The notes beneath the pieces were generated by a model. It did not search any database. It had not been told where the DNA came from and worked only from the letters and a program-made list of their open reading frames with translations. From Bradyrhizobium sp. SRS-191 (GTDB taxonomy: Bacteria; Pseudomonadota; Alphaproteobacteria; Rhizobiales; Xanthobacteraceae), in contig NZ_JANBVS010000011.1 in the NCBI RefSeq assembly GCF_024586915.1, positions 186,001 through 250,000 on the forward strand: a stretch of DNA of 64,000 nucleotides. Direction: 5' to 3'. Of the stretch, positions 1 to 8,284 are shown piece after piece. A program made the position numbers and the translations under genes. Positions within the stretch are counted from its first letter, which is position 1; the number at the start of each line of letters is the position of its first letter.

Positions 1-396
1 GTCGGCCAGCGCCGGGATGCGCTTGAGGTAAGGCAGCGGCGGCATGTTCATGATCGACAGGCACGGCAGCTTGGCCTCGGCGATCTTCACCATCAGCACG
101 CGGATGGTGTGGTTGGTGTATTGCGGCTCCTGCATCGCAAGGCCGACGAGGTCGTAGCGCGTGAGGTCGACGGCGTCGGGCGTGGCGGCGTCGAGCTTGC
201 CGGGCAGGTCGCGCGAGAAGATCGAGCGATGGTTCGGCTCGTCGCGCAGCTTGATGCGGACCTCCGTGCCCTCACGATTGATCAGCTCCGCCGTCTTCTT
301 GCGGCAGACCAGCGTGACGTTGTGGCCGGCCATCAGAAGCTTGGTGCCGAGGAGGGAGCCGTAGGAGGCTCCGAGAATCAGAATGTTGCGTGCCAT
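1..396 (-). CDS. Ketopantoate reductase-like protein, N-terminal part (runs off window)
   Basis: The minus strand is open from an ATG at 396 to the window edge, giving 132 residues in frame with no stop. It opens with ARNILILGASYGSLLGTKLL, a Rossmann beta-alpha-beta with a GxxxGSxxG-type nucleotide loop, followed by AGHNVTLVCRKK, the second strand and basic residues expected for NADP binding. This looks like the N-terminal domain of the ApbA/PanE family, which reduces 2-oxoacids such as ketopantoate. The C-terminal helical substrate domain lies outside the window, so substrate and true family membership cannot be fixed. Another NAD(P)-binding oxidoreductase family is possible. The next gene upstream on this strand ends at 634 and the gap between shows no clear gene. 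Confidence 0.6.
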   Translation of the reverse strand, partial: MARNILILGASYGSLLGTKLLMAGHNVTLVCRKKTAELINREGTEVRIKLRDEPNHRSIFSRDLPGKLDAATPDAVDLTRYDLVGLAMQEPQYTNHTIRVLMVKIAEAKLPCLSIMNMPPLPYLKRIPALAD

Positions 397-633
397 ACCT
401 TGGTGTTCCCCAGAGCTTGGTTTTGCGTTTGCTATTTTTTATTGGCGATCAGCCGCATCGGCAGGCCCGTCTGACACCTCGTGGGCGGACGGAAAGCGGT
501 CACTCGATGCCTTGATCGCTGGCATACCAGAGCCTTCATCCCATGGAATGGCCCGTCTGGCAAGGTGCAGCGCACATTTGCGACGACACCCGTCGCGGGT
601 GGCTGGGTAGGCCATATCCCTGAGCGTGCGGGC

Positions 634-1257
634 TCAGCTCAGCGCCATGTAGCGGCCGGGCTTGTGGTTGATCGCGATGATCACGTTGACGATCACGATG
701 CCCAGGATCGACAGCGCCAGCCGGTTGACAGGGATGACGAAGAACGCGGCGATCATGATCAGGAAGTCGACGGCGAGTTGGAAATAGCCGGCGCGGATCT
801 TCCAGTGCTCCTGCAGATAAAGCGCGAGGATATTGATGCCGCCGAGACCGGTGCGGTGGCGGAATAGCATGAGCAGGCCGGTGCCGGTCAGGCCGGCGCC
901 GATCACGGTGGCATAGATCGGGTTGATCTCCGCGATATCGACCCACGACGTCGTCAGGCGCGAGAACACCGCGACCAGGCCGACGGCGACGAAGGTGCGG
1001 ATCGTGAACGGCCAGCCCATGCGCCTGACAGCGAGCACGTAGAACGGCAGGTTGAGCAGGAAGAAGCTGATCCCGAAGCCGTAGCCGCTGATGTAGCTCA
1101 GCAGCAGCGACAGGCCCGCGGTGCTGCCGACCAGCAGCACCGTCTTGCTGTAGATCAGCATGCCCAGCGACACGAACAGCGTGCCTAGGGTCAGGGCCAT
1201 CGCATCCTCGTAGAGTTTGTGGCGCTCCTGCTCCGGCACGATCTCGGTCACGGCCAT
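634..1257 (-). CDS. YitT family integral membrane protein
   Basis: A 207-residue protein with five or six hydrophobic segments, for example around residues 20-45, 50-75, 80-105, 115-130 and 160-195. The motif GLGGINILALYLQ around residues 137-149 and the pattern of short loops fit the YitT/DUF161 membrane family, whose substrate is not established. The family often carries a C-terminal soluble DUF2179 domain; this one ends soon after the last membrane helix (NHKPGRYMALS), so it is the short form common in proteobacteria. The ATG at 1257 follows the aminotransferase start region on the same strand with a gap of only 19 bases downstream of that gene's stop, so the two may be co-transcribed. Confidence 0.7.
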   Translation of the reverse strand: MAVTEIVPEQERHKLYEDAMALTLGTLFVSLGMLIYSKTVLLVGSTAGLSLLLSYISGYGFGISFFLLNLPFYVLAVRRMGWPFTIRTFVAVGLVAVFSRLTTSWVDIAEINPIYATVIGAGLTGTGLLMLFRHRTGLGGINILALYLQEHWKIRAGYFQLAVDFLIMIAAFFVIPVNRLALSILGIVIVNVIIAINHKPGRYMALS

Positions 1258-1276
1258 CGGTCCCGCCTGTCGCCGC

Positions 1277-2443
1277 TCAGATCGACCTGAACAGGCCGGC
1301 GACGCGGGTCACGTCCGACAGCTTCAGTCCGGCGACATTGATGCGGCCCGAGGTCGGCATATACACGCCGTGTTTGTCCCGCAAGCTCATCACCTCGGCC
1401 GGCGTGAGCGGCAGCAGCGAGAACATGCCCTCCTGCTTGCCGATCGCGAGCGAGTTCGACCAGCGATCACCGAGCGCCGCGGCGAAGGAGCGGCGCAGAC
1501 TGGCGAGGCGCTCACGCATCGAGTCCAACTCGTTGCTCCAGTCTTCGTAAAGCGCGGGCGTGCCGAGAATGGTCTTCACGATCGCCGAGCCGTGGTCCGG
1601 CGGCATCGAATAGCTGGTGCGGGCAATCGCAACGAGATTGGAGCGCGCCGTCTCGGCCGCGGCTTTCGCGGCGGCGACGGCGTAGAGCGCACCGGTGCGC
1701 TCGCGATAGAGGCCGAAGGATTTCGAGCAGGATACCGCGACCAGCGCCTCGGGCACCGCCGCGATCAGCGCGCGCAAGCCGGCGACGTCGCCCTCGAGGC
1801 CGGCGCCAAACCCCTGATAGGCGGAATCGATTAGCGGCACGAGCCCGCGCGCGGCGATCACGGCGGTGATGCGCGCCCAGTCGTCCGTGCTGAGCGGCGC
1901 CCCAGTCGGATTATGGCAGGAGGCGTGCAGCAGGACGGCATCGCCGGGCGCCGCGCGCTGCAGCGCCGCCAGCATGCTGTCGAGCTGCAGGGTTTGCGAC
2001 GGCACATCGAAATAGGGATACGTCTCGATCTGGAGCCCGACTGCGGCGAAGATGCCGGCGTGGTTGGGCCAGCTCGGCAGGCCAAGCCAGATCTTGCCGG
2101 TGCCGGCCTGGCGGATCAGATCGGCGGCGAGCCGCAGCGCGCCGGAGCCGCCGGGCGTCTGGACGCCGGCGGCATACACGGGAGAGCTCTTGCCGCCGAC
2201 CATCGCCCACAGGAGGTCCAAGAAGGCCTGGTCGCCCTCCGGCGCCACATAGGCTTTGCTGTCCTGGCTCTCCCAGATCAGGCGCTCGGCGGCCTTGACC
2301 GCGCGAAAGATCGGCGAATGGCCGGCCTCGTCGCGATAGACGCCGACACCGAGATCGACCTTGTCGGCCCGCGGATCGGCTTTGAATATGCCGATCAGGG
2401 CGAGCAGGGGATCATCGGGCTGGCGGGTCAGGCGTTCGAACAT
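1277..2443 (-). CDS. Aspartate/aromatic aminotransferase (class I, AspC/TyrB type)
   Basis: A 388-residue PLP enzyme of the usual length for the AspC/TyrB subgroup (about 395). The N-terminal DKVDLGVGVYRDEAG motif, LLHASCHNPTGAPLS for the cofactor-ring Asn, DSAYQGFGAGL with the Asp that contacts the pyridine nitrogen, and SCSKSFGLYRERTG with the Schiff-base Lys are all present. It should exchange amino groups between aspartate or aromatic amino acids and 2-oxoglutarate in the cytosol. Subgroup Ia enzymes overlap in specificity, so aspartate versus tyrosine/phenylalanine cannot be chosen from sequence. The YitT-family gene follows on the same strand after 19 bases, suggesting a common transcript. 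Confidence 0.85.
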   Translation of the reverse strand: MFERLTRQPDDPLLALIGIFKADPRADKVDLGVGVYRDEAGHSPIFRAVKAAERLIWESQDSKAYVAPEGDQAFLDLLWAMVGGKSSPVYAAGVQTPGGSGALRLAADLIRQAGTGKIWLGLPSWPNHAGIFAAVGLQIETYPYFDVPSQTLQLDSMLAALQRAAPGDAVLLHASCHNPTGAPLSTDDWARITAVIAARGLVPLIDSAYQGFGAGLEGDVAGLRALIAAVPEALVAVSCSKSFGLYRERTGALYAVAAAKAAAETARSNLVAIARTSYSMPPDHGSAIVKTILGTPALYEDWSNELDSMRERLASLRRSFAAALGDRWSNSLAIGKQEGMFSLLPLTPAEVMSLRDKHGVYMPTSGRINVAGLKLSDVTRVAGLFRSI

Positions 2444-2651
2444 CGGGCAGCATTCCTATTGCTTCGGGGGCCGCAGACGGTCATCGCGCGGCGGCCGCGC
2501 GGACCCTAGCTTGGTTGCAGCGCAAAATCAGCGAGAATTTCCGCGCTGCATGGCTGCCTGCAGTGAATGCGGAAAGGTGGAGCGGTTGGATCAGCCGCTC
2601 CTTGCTCTCGCGAGCGGAGCTCTATGGCGATGGCCGGCGCGCGCCTCTGCG

Positions 2652-3014
2652 TCAGTCGCGACTTGGCTCGCGACCGGGCTGGGGGTCCTCATTGGCGATC
2701 TTGCGGGCTTTCTTGTTGGCAAGCCGAGAGCGCACCTTGCCGACGACCTCACGTCCAGTGGCGCGCTTCCATCGGCGGAGCTCGTCGGCCGTCAAAATGG
2801 CCTTGATGACTTGATGTCCATCCAAGCTCGCGAGGCCGTCGGCGACAGCCTCGGCGTTGGCCAGCCATTCGTCGTAGGTGTCGTGCAGATCCGGGCAGAT
2901 CTGTTTCACCTCGTTCCATTCCTCGCGCTTGAACCAGGCGACGCCCAACACCATGACGTGCTCGACGCTCGCATCGTCCTCGAGCTCCCGGTCTGGTCTC
3001 ACCAAGTCGCTCAT
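2652..3014 (-). CDS. Hypothetical 120-residue protein coupled to an esterase gene
   Basis: The frame starts at an ATG (3014) that overlaps the stop of the esterase gene by four bases (ATGA), which argues for translational coupling and fixes the start. The product begins MSDLVRPDRELEDDASVEHV and has an acidic first half, a Trp-containing segment VLGVAWFKREEWNEVKQI, and a very basic C-terminal region rich in Arg and Lys (around residues 79-118). There is no signal peptide or membrane helix. I do not recognise the family. The basic end could bind nucleic acid, but this is only a guess from composition. Confidence 0.6.
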   Translation of the reverse strand: MSDLVRPDRELEDDASVEHVMVLGVAWFKREEWNEVKQICPDLHDTYDEWLANAEAVADGLASLDGHQVIKAILTADELRRWKRATGREVVGKVRSRLANKKARKIANEDPQPGREPSRD

Positions 3015-3973
3015 ATGCCGGCTGGCCTGTCGAGCTGCTTCAGCCAGGCGCCGATGTCGCGCGCGGCGATATTGGCCTGATCGAGCAGCTTGCCCATGGT
3101 GAAGAAGCCGTGGAATTGGCCGGGATGGGTGCGATGAGTCACCGGCACGCCGGCCTCGCGCAGGCGCCGGGCGTAGTCGTCGCCTTCGTCGCGCAGCGGG
3201 TCGGCGCCGGCTGTCAGCACATAGGCGGGCGGCAGGCCGGCCAGCGTTTCGGCCTTGGCCGGGGAGGCGCGCCAGTCGTGGATGTCGGCTGTGCTGTTGA
3301 GATAGTGGTCGCGAAACCAGCGGATCACCGAATGCGTCAGCAGCACGCTGGTCTCCGGCTCGCTGTGCGAGGGATGGCCCATCGTGAAGTCGGTGGCGGG
3401 ATAGATCAGGACCTGGCCAGACAGCTTCGGCCCCTTGCCGTCGCGCGCGGACAACGCGACCACGGCGGCGAGATTGCCGCCCGCGGAGTCGCCGCCGACG
3501 CTGAGCTTGGAGGCGTCGATGCCGAGCGCCATTGCATTGTCGGCGACCCATCGTGTGGCCGCGAGGCAGTCATCGACCGCGGCGGGAAACTTGTGCTCCG
3601 GCGCCAGGCGGTAGTCGATCGAGATCACGATCAGCTCGCCTTCATGCGCCAGAGCACGGCAGGCCACGTCGTGCGACTCCAGATTGCCGATCACCCAGCC
3701 GCCGCCGTGAAAGAACACCAGCCCCGGTGCGAGGCCGTTGGTCTGCCGCACCGTCTTTGGCCGATACAGGCGCGCCGGGATTGCGCCGTGCGGGGCAGGG
3801 ATGCTGAGGTCTTTGACATCAGCCAATTCCGGCGGCTCGGGATTGCTCACGATGCGTGCGGCCAGATAGTAGTCGCGCGCCTCCTGTGGCGTCAGCGTCT
3901 CATAGGCCGGACGGCCGGCCTCCTGGAACGCCTTGTAGACGGCTGCGGCATCGGCATCGAGTTGAACGGGCAT
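3011..3973 (-). CDS. Alpha/beta hydrolase (hormone-sensitive-lipase-like esterase)
   Basis: A 320-residue carboxylesterase of the HSL or group IV family. The oxyanion motif HGGGWVIGNLESHD is near residues 89-102, the nucleophile sits in GDSAGGNLA near residue 161, the acid in AGADPLRDEGDDYA near residue 258, and the His in HPGQFHGFFTMG near residue 288. All triad residues are present, so it should be active on short acyl esters. No signal peptide is seen, so it is probably cytosolic. The substrate cannot be read from sequence. Its stop overlaps the start of the small unknown gene downstream (ATGA), and an SDR gene lies 44 bases upstream on the same strand, so a small lipid or ester catabolic operon is plausible. 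Confidence 0.85.
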   Translation of the reverse strand: MPVQLDADAAAVYKAFQEAGRPAYETLTPQEARDYYLAARIVSNPEPPELADVKDLSIPAPHGAIPARLYRPKTVRQTNGLAPGLVFFHGGGWVIGNLESHDVACRALAHEGELIVISIDYRLAPEHKFPAAVDDCLAATRWVADNAMALGIDASKLSVGGDSAGGNLAAVVALSARDGKGPKLSGQVLIYPATDFTMGHPSHSEPETSVLLTHSVIRWFRDHYLNSTADIHDWRASPAKAETLAGLPPAYVLTAGADPLRDEGDDYARRLREAGVPVTHRTHPGQFHGFFTMGKLLDQANIAARDIGAWLKQLDRPAGI

Positions 3974-4017
3974 TGACGAGCGACCTGTGAGTTGGGCGGG
4001 TTGATTCGAAAGCTTGT

Positions 4018-4791
4018 TCAGGCGGCGGTGCGGCCGCCGTCGACGGTGTAGGCTGCGCCGGAGACGTAGCTCGCATCGTCGGAGGCGAGGAAGGCGACGA
4101 TCGCCGCGACCTCCGAGCCCTGGCCGAGCCGACGCGCAGGCACGCGGTCGACGACCTTGTCGACGGGCACGGCAGCGCCGCTGCGGCCTTCGATGATCGC
4201 GCTCAGCATGCGGCTGTCGATCAGTCCGGGACAGATGCAGTTCACGCGCACATTAGTGCCGGTGCATTCCCAAGACGCGCTTTTGGTCAGGCCGATCACG
4301 GCGTGCTTGCTGGCGCTGTAGACGGCGATCTGCGGCGAGCCGATCAGGCCGGCGATCGAGGCGGTGTTGATGATCGAGCCGCGGTTCTGCTTCAGCATCA
4401 CCGGCAGCACGTGCTTGAGGCCGAGGAACACGCCGACGACGTTGACGTCGAGTACGCGGCGGAACGTGTCGAGCGGATAGTCCGTGATCGATTTGATCTC
4501 GCCCTCGATACCCGCATTGTTGAAGAACACGTCGATCGTGCCGAAGCGGTCGCAGGCCTTGCGTACGTAGGCGGCAACCTGAGCTTCGTCGGTGACATCG
4601 GCGGTGATCGCAAGCGCCTCGGCGCCGACGGGCAGGGCGCTGATGGCCTCGTTCAGGTCCTGCTCGCGCCGGTCGACGGCGACGATGCGGGCGCCGCGTG
4701 CCGCCAGCAGCTGCATGGTCGCAGCGCCGATCACCCCGGCCGCCCCGGTGACGACGGCGACCCGGCCGTCGAGGCGGATCGAATCAGCCAT
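4018..4791 (-). CDS. SDR family NAD(P)-dependent oxidoreductase
   Basis: A 257-residue classical short-chain dehydrogenase. TGAAGVIGAATMQLL near residue 16 is the TGxxxGxG-type cofactor loop with the third Gly replaced by Ala, VDRREQDL provides the Asp that favours NAD, NNAGIEG is the structural motif near residue 92, and the catalytic set is NTASIAG (Ser) with YSASK (Tyr and Lys) near residues 158-162. The C-terminus ends in SGAAYTVDGGRTAA, typical of the FabG-like branch. The substrate is unknown; FabG-type annotation would be over-specific. It lies upstream of the esterase gene on the same strand with a 44-base gap. Confidence 0.85.
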   Translation of the reverse strand: MADSIRLDGRVAVVTGAAGVIGAATMQLLAARGARIVAVDRREQDLNEAISALPVGAEALAITADVTDEAQVAAYVRKACDRFGTIDVFFNNAGIEGEIKSITDYPLDTFRRVLDVNVVGVFLGLKHVLPVMLKQNRGSIINTASIAGLIGSPQIAVYSASKHAVIGLTKSASWECTGTNVRVNCICPGLIDSRMLSAIIEGRSGAAVPVDKVVDRVPARRLGQGSEVAAIVAFLASDDASYVSGAAYTVDGGRTAA

Positions 4792-5020
4792 GTGTTCCTC
4801 CCGTGCGCCGCGGCCTTGTCGCGTGTTGGTTTCACGCTATCTTCTGATCATGCGACTATCTCATTGGATGAACCAGATGGCCACCTCGCGGTGCGCTGGT
4901 AAGCCGCCCTTCCCCCGCCGTATTCGGCATGTTAACGGGAGGGCTGATCGAGAGCGGCGGATGGGTCATGACGCGATTTGATTGTCCCGAACCCCGATTC
5001 GCCTGATAAAGCCGCGCGAG

Positions 5021-6016
5021 ATGCACCGAACAATCGTCCTGACCGGTATCGCGGCATTCCTGGCCGCCACTTCCCTCGCGCTGGCCGTGCCTGCGCGCGC
5101 GCAGATCGGTACCATTTTCTCCGATCCCGTGCCGCGTCCGCCCGGCAACATTCCGCGCCGCGGAGAGCCGATGCCGCCGCCGCCCGACGAGGAGGAGGAG
5201 ATTCCCGAGCTGCCGCAGGGCCGCGTGCTGCCGGCGCCGACCCGTCCGCCGCCGGGACAGGGCGCTGCCTTGCCCGGGCCGGTCCAGTCGCAGCCGCTGG
5301 CGCCGCCGCCGGGAACGACGGTCCTGCCGCAGAACAATCCGCCCGTCGCCGTCGCGCCGCCTGGCCAGCCCGGTGCGGCGCCGGCTCAGCCCGGCCAGCG
5401 GCCGGCGCCGCCGCGCGGCGCGCCCCAGAATGCCGCGATCCCGCCGAACGGCGCGGTGCCGCAGACGCCGGCGACCATTCAGCCGGGCGACGAGGTCGTG
5501 ACCGAACCGCCGGCGCAGAAGATCGTGAACAAGAAGGCGAGCTTCTCCGGCCTCGACAAGATCACCGGCCGGATCATCAATTTCGACGAGGAGATCGGCG
5601 AGACCGTGCAATTCGGCGCGCTCCGGGTGAAGACCGACGCCTGTTACACACGGCCGGCCACCGAGGCGGCCAATACCGATGCCTTCGTTCAGGTCGACGA
5701 GATCACGCTGCAGGGCGAGGTGAAGCGGATTTTCTCGGGCTGGATGTTTGCGGCGAGTCCCGGCCTGCACGGCGTCGAGCATCCGATCTACGACATCTGG
5801 CTGGTCGACTGCAAAGAGCCGCAGAATACGGTCGTGAGCGCCGCGCCCGATCAGAAGCCGGCTGCTCAGCCGCAGCCCGCGCAGAAACGGCCGCCGCAGC
5901 AGAGGCAGGCAGCGCCGCGCCCACCGGGGCCGCCGCAGCAATACCAGACCCAGCAGGTGCCGCCGCCACCGCCGCCCCCACAGGCCGGTGGGCCGTTCGG
6001 CGGCGTGTTCCGGTAA
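5021..6016 (+). CDS. DUF2155 domain protein, secreted and proline-rich
   Basis: The ATG at 5021 gives 331 residues starting with a signal peptide (MHRTIVLTGIAAFLAATSLA then AVPARAQ); a TTG 13 codons upstream would spoil the signal sequence. A Pro/Gln-rich, probably disordered stretch runs to about residue 160. The conserved DUF2155 core follows (about 175-270): SGLDKITGRIINFDEEIGET, FGALRVKTDACYTRPATEA, and a SGWMFAASPGLHGVEHPIYD-type motif ending in WLVDC. The tail is again Pro/Gln-rich. Two core cysteines could pair in the periplasm. DUF2155 genes often sit near aat and accBC in alphaproteobacteria, as here. Function is unknown. Confidence 0.8.
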   Translation: MHRTIVLTGIAAFLAATSLALAVPARAQIGTIFSDPVPRPPGNIPRRGEPMPPPPDEEEEIPELPQGRVLPAPTRPPPGQGAALPGPVQSQPLAPPPGTTVLPQNNPPVAVAPPGQPGAAPAQPGQRPAPPRGAPQNAAIPPNGAVPQTPATIQPGDEVVTEPPAQKIVNKKASFSGLDKITGRIINFDEEIGETVQFGALRVKTDACYTRPATEAANTDAFVQVDEITLQGEVKRIFSGWMFAASPGLHGVEHPIYDIWLVDCKEPQNTVVSAAPDQKPAAQPQPAQKRPPQQRQAAPRPPGPPQQYQTQQVPPPPPPPQAGGPFGGVFR

Positions 6017-6022
6017 AGATGC

Positions 6023-6703
6023 TCAGCCGCGCTCGGCGATGATGCCGAGCGCCTCGGCACCGCTGATCGGCCGGTCGACCGGAAGCCGGACGAAGTTCGC
6101 AGGCTGTCCGGTGATCGCCTTTTCGAGCAGCACCGTATAGCGCCGGCGCGGGATCTCGACCGCGCCGAAGGTCTTGAGATGCTCGGTGACGTATTGGGTG
6201 TCGAGCAGCTCGAAGCCGCCCGCGATCAGCCGGGCCACCAGATGCACCAGCGCCACCTTCGAGGCGTCACGGGTGCGGTGGAACATGCTCTCGCCGAAGA
6301 ACGCGCGTCCCAGGCTGACGCCATAGAGCCCGCCGACCAGCTCCCCCTGCTGCCAGCACTCGACGCTGTGGCAATGGCCCATCGCGTAGAGCCCGCTGTA
6401 GAGCTCGCGGATGCGCCGGTTGATCCAGGTGTCCTCGCGGCCGGGCTGCGGCTCGGCGCAGCCATCCATCACGGCCTTGAAGGCCTGGTTGACGGTTACC
6501 GTAAAGGCGTCCGACCGCACCGTGCGTGCCAGCCGCGACGCCACGCGAAAACCCTCGAGCGGGATGACGCCGCGCAGCTCCGGCTCGACCCAGAACAGGG
6601 AGGGGTCGTCGGCGCTTTCGGCCATCGGGAAGATGCCGCAGGCATAGGCACGCAGCAGAACCTCGGGCGTGATCTCGGACGATGCGGAGTCGCGCGAATT
6701 CAT
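6023..6703 (-). CDS. aat: Leucyl/phenylalanyl-tRNA-protein transferase
   Basis: A 226-residue protein matching the Aat family throughout: LRAYACGIFPMAESADDP, FWVEPELRGVIPLEGFRVAS, TWINRRIRELYSGLYAMGHC, SVECWQQGELVGGLYGVSLG, FFGESMFHRTRDASKVALVH and the LLDTQYVTEHLKTFGAVEI motif are all present. The enzyme transfers Leu or Phe from tRNA to the N-terminal Arg or Lys of proteins, creating N-degrons for ClpS-ClpAP in the cytosol. It converges with the DUF2155 gene, with only six bases between their stops. Length is normal and no key segment is missing. Confidence 0.95.
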   Translation of the reverse strand: MNSRDSASSEITPEVLLRAYACGIFPMAESADDPSLFWVEPELRGVIPLEGFRVASRLARTVRSDAFTVTVNQAFKAVMDGCAEPQPGREDTWINRRIRELYSGLYAMGHCHSVECWQQGELVGGLYGVSLGRAFFGESMFHRTRDASKVALVHLVARLIAGGFELLDTQYVTEHLKTFGAVEIPRRRYTVLLEKAITGQPANFVRLPVDRPISGAEALGIIAERG

Positions 6704-6761
6704 GCGATCAGTCTAGCAGGATGCGGGCCCGCGCGCGATGGGTCCGGCCCGCCGTTCCCAA

Positions 6762-7850
6762 TCAGCCCACAGCGGCAGCGGCGGGCTTCGGAACATCCTT
6801 GTTGAGACGGAAGCGGACCACGATCTTGGTGCCGTCATGGCTCGGGTCCGGCTCGACCGTTGCATCGAGCTTGGTGGCCATCGCGCTGACGATGCGCTGG
6901 CCCATGCCGGTCGAGCGGGGATCGCTGGTCGCGTTCAGGCCGACGCCATTGTCGGCGATCGACAGCACGATGTCGTTGCCCTGGAGCTTCAGCTCGACAT
7001 GGATCGGGCCGGGGCCGTCGGGGTAGGCGTATTTGACGGCGTTCATCACCAGCTCGTTGACGACGATGCCGATCGCGACCGCGCGGTCGGGGTCGATTTC
7101 CACCGGCTCGGCCTTCAGGGTCAGCCGCGACATCCGATTGCCCTCGGCGGAGCGGCGGAGGTCGTCGAGCAGCGAGTCCAGGTACTGGTTGAGCATCACG
7201 CTCTTGAGGTCCTGCGACGTGTAGAGCCGGCGGTGCACCTGGGCCACGGCGGCGACACGGCCCATCGCGTTGGTGAGCGCCGCCTTGACGTCGTCCTGCG
7301 TGCTCGAATTGGCCTGCAGATGCAGCAGCGAGGCGATGATCTGCAGCGAGTTGCCGACGCGGTGATTGACCTCGCGCAGCAGCACCTCGCGCTCGGCCGC
7401 CAGCGCCGCGAAGCGGTCGCGCGAGGCGCGCACTTCGGCCTCGGCCTCGTCGCGCGCCCGCTGCAGCCGCGCCTGGCGCAGCGCGCCCTCGGCGGCGACC
7501 TGCAGCAGCGGGATGAACTCGCCTTGCACGTCCTTGACGAGATAGTCGGCGGCACCCGCCTTGAGTGCGGTGACCGCGATCTTGGAATCCTGGGAGGCGG
7601 TGACGAACACCACCGGCGGCGGATCGGGCATCGCCATGATGCGCTCCAGCGTCTCCAGCCCGTCGAGCCCCGGCATGTGCTGGTCGAGCGCGACCACGTC
7701 GATGCCGCCGCGCTTCAGCCGCTCGAGGCCCGCGCTGCCATCCGGCGCGTGCTCAACCGCCACGCCGAGCCGCTTCAGCCCGCGCTCGACCAGCCGCGCC
7801 AGCGCTGCGTCGTCCTCGATGTAGAGCAGCGTGGGGGCGGAGGAGGTCAT
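6762..7850 (-). CDS. Hybrid receiver-histidine kinase (HisKA_2 type)
   Basis: A 362-residue protein with an N-terminal receiver domain (about 8-125; acidic pocket IEDD, phospho-acceptor Asp56 in ALDQHMPG, VTAS, YLVKD), a coiled-coil linker (about 125-155), and a HisKA_2 dimerisation domain with REVNHRVGNSLQ that places the phosphorylatable His near residue 163. A HATPase domain follows with NELVMNAVKYA (N-box), IADNGVGL (G1) and GMGQRIV (G2). There is no membrane segment. It is the last of three overlapping genes (ATGA with the receiver gene), so it probably takes phosphate from, or passes it to, that relay. Its output is not in this window. Confidence 0.85.
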   Translation of the reverse strand: MTSSAPTLLYIEDDAALARLVERGLKRLGVAVEHAPDGSAGLERLKRGGIDVVALDQHMPGLDGLETLERIMAMPDPPPVVFVTASQDSKIAVTALKAGAADYLVKDVQGEFIPLLQVAAEGALRQARLQRARDEAEAEVRASRDRFAALAAEREVLLREVNHRVGNSLQIIASLLHLQANSSTQDDVKAALTNAMGRVAAVAQVHRRLYTSQDLKSVMLNQYLDSLLDDLRRSAEGNRMSRLTLKAEPVEIDPDRAVAIGIVVNELVMNAVKYAYPDGPGPIHVELKLQGNDIVLSIADNGVGLNATSDPRSTGMGQRIVSAMATKLDATVEPDPSHDGTKIVVRFRLNKDVPKPAAAAVG

Positions 7851-8284
7851 GCGGCGGGCGGAACCTGGATGACTGAGAAGAACAGGCCGAGCTGGCGAAT
7901 GGCGTTGGCGAAGCTCTCGTAGTTCACGGGCTTGGTGATGTAGACGTTGCAGCCGAGCTCGTAGCAGCGCTTGATCTCCTGAGAGTCGTCCGTGGTGGTC
8001 AGGATCACCACCGGGGCGCTCTTCAGGTAGCTGTTCTGCTTGACCATCTTGAGGATGTCGATGCCGGTCATGTCCGGCAGGTTCAGGTCGAGCAGGATGA
8101 GCAGGGCATGGCCCTTGTGATCAAGGCCGCTGCCGTCAGCGCCCAACAGATATTTCACCGCGTCTGTACCGTTGGTGAACGGCTTGATCTCGTTGTTGAC
8201 GCCGGAACGGCGGATGTTCCGCTCGATCAGCCGGGCGTGGCCTTCGTCGTCCTCGATCATGATGATGGTCACGGGCATGGTCAT
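7847..8284 (-). CDS. Single-domain response regulator (Rcp1-like)
   Basis: A 145-residue stand-alone receiver: acidic pocket EDD at 11-13, phospho-acceptor Asp66 in LLDLNLPDMTG, Thr in VILTTTDD, and the conserved Lys in YITKPVN. The insert with GLDHKGHALLILLDL is the pattern of the Rcp1 subgroup, which works with phytochrome-like or CHASE-type kinases. No output domain is present, so it acts as a phosphotransfer shuttle or by protein contact. It overlaps both neighbours by four bases (8281-8284 and 7847-7850), so the three products are likely made in fixed ratio. Confidence 0.88.
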   Translation of the reverse strand: MTMPVTIIMIEDDEGHARLIERNIRRSGVNNEIKPFTNGTDAVKYLLGADGSGLDHKGHALLILLDLNLPDMTGIDILKMVKQNSYLKSAPVVILTTTDDSQEIKRCYELGCNVYITKPVNYESFANAIRQLGLFFSVIQVPPAA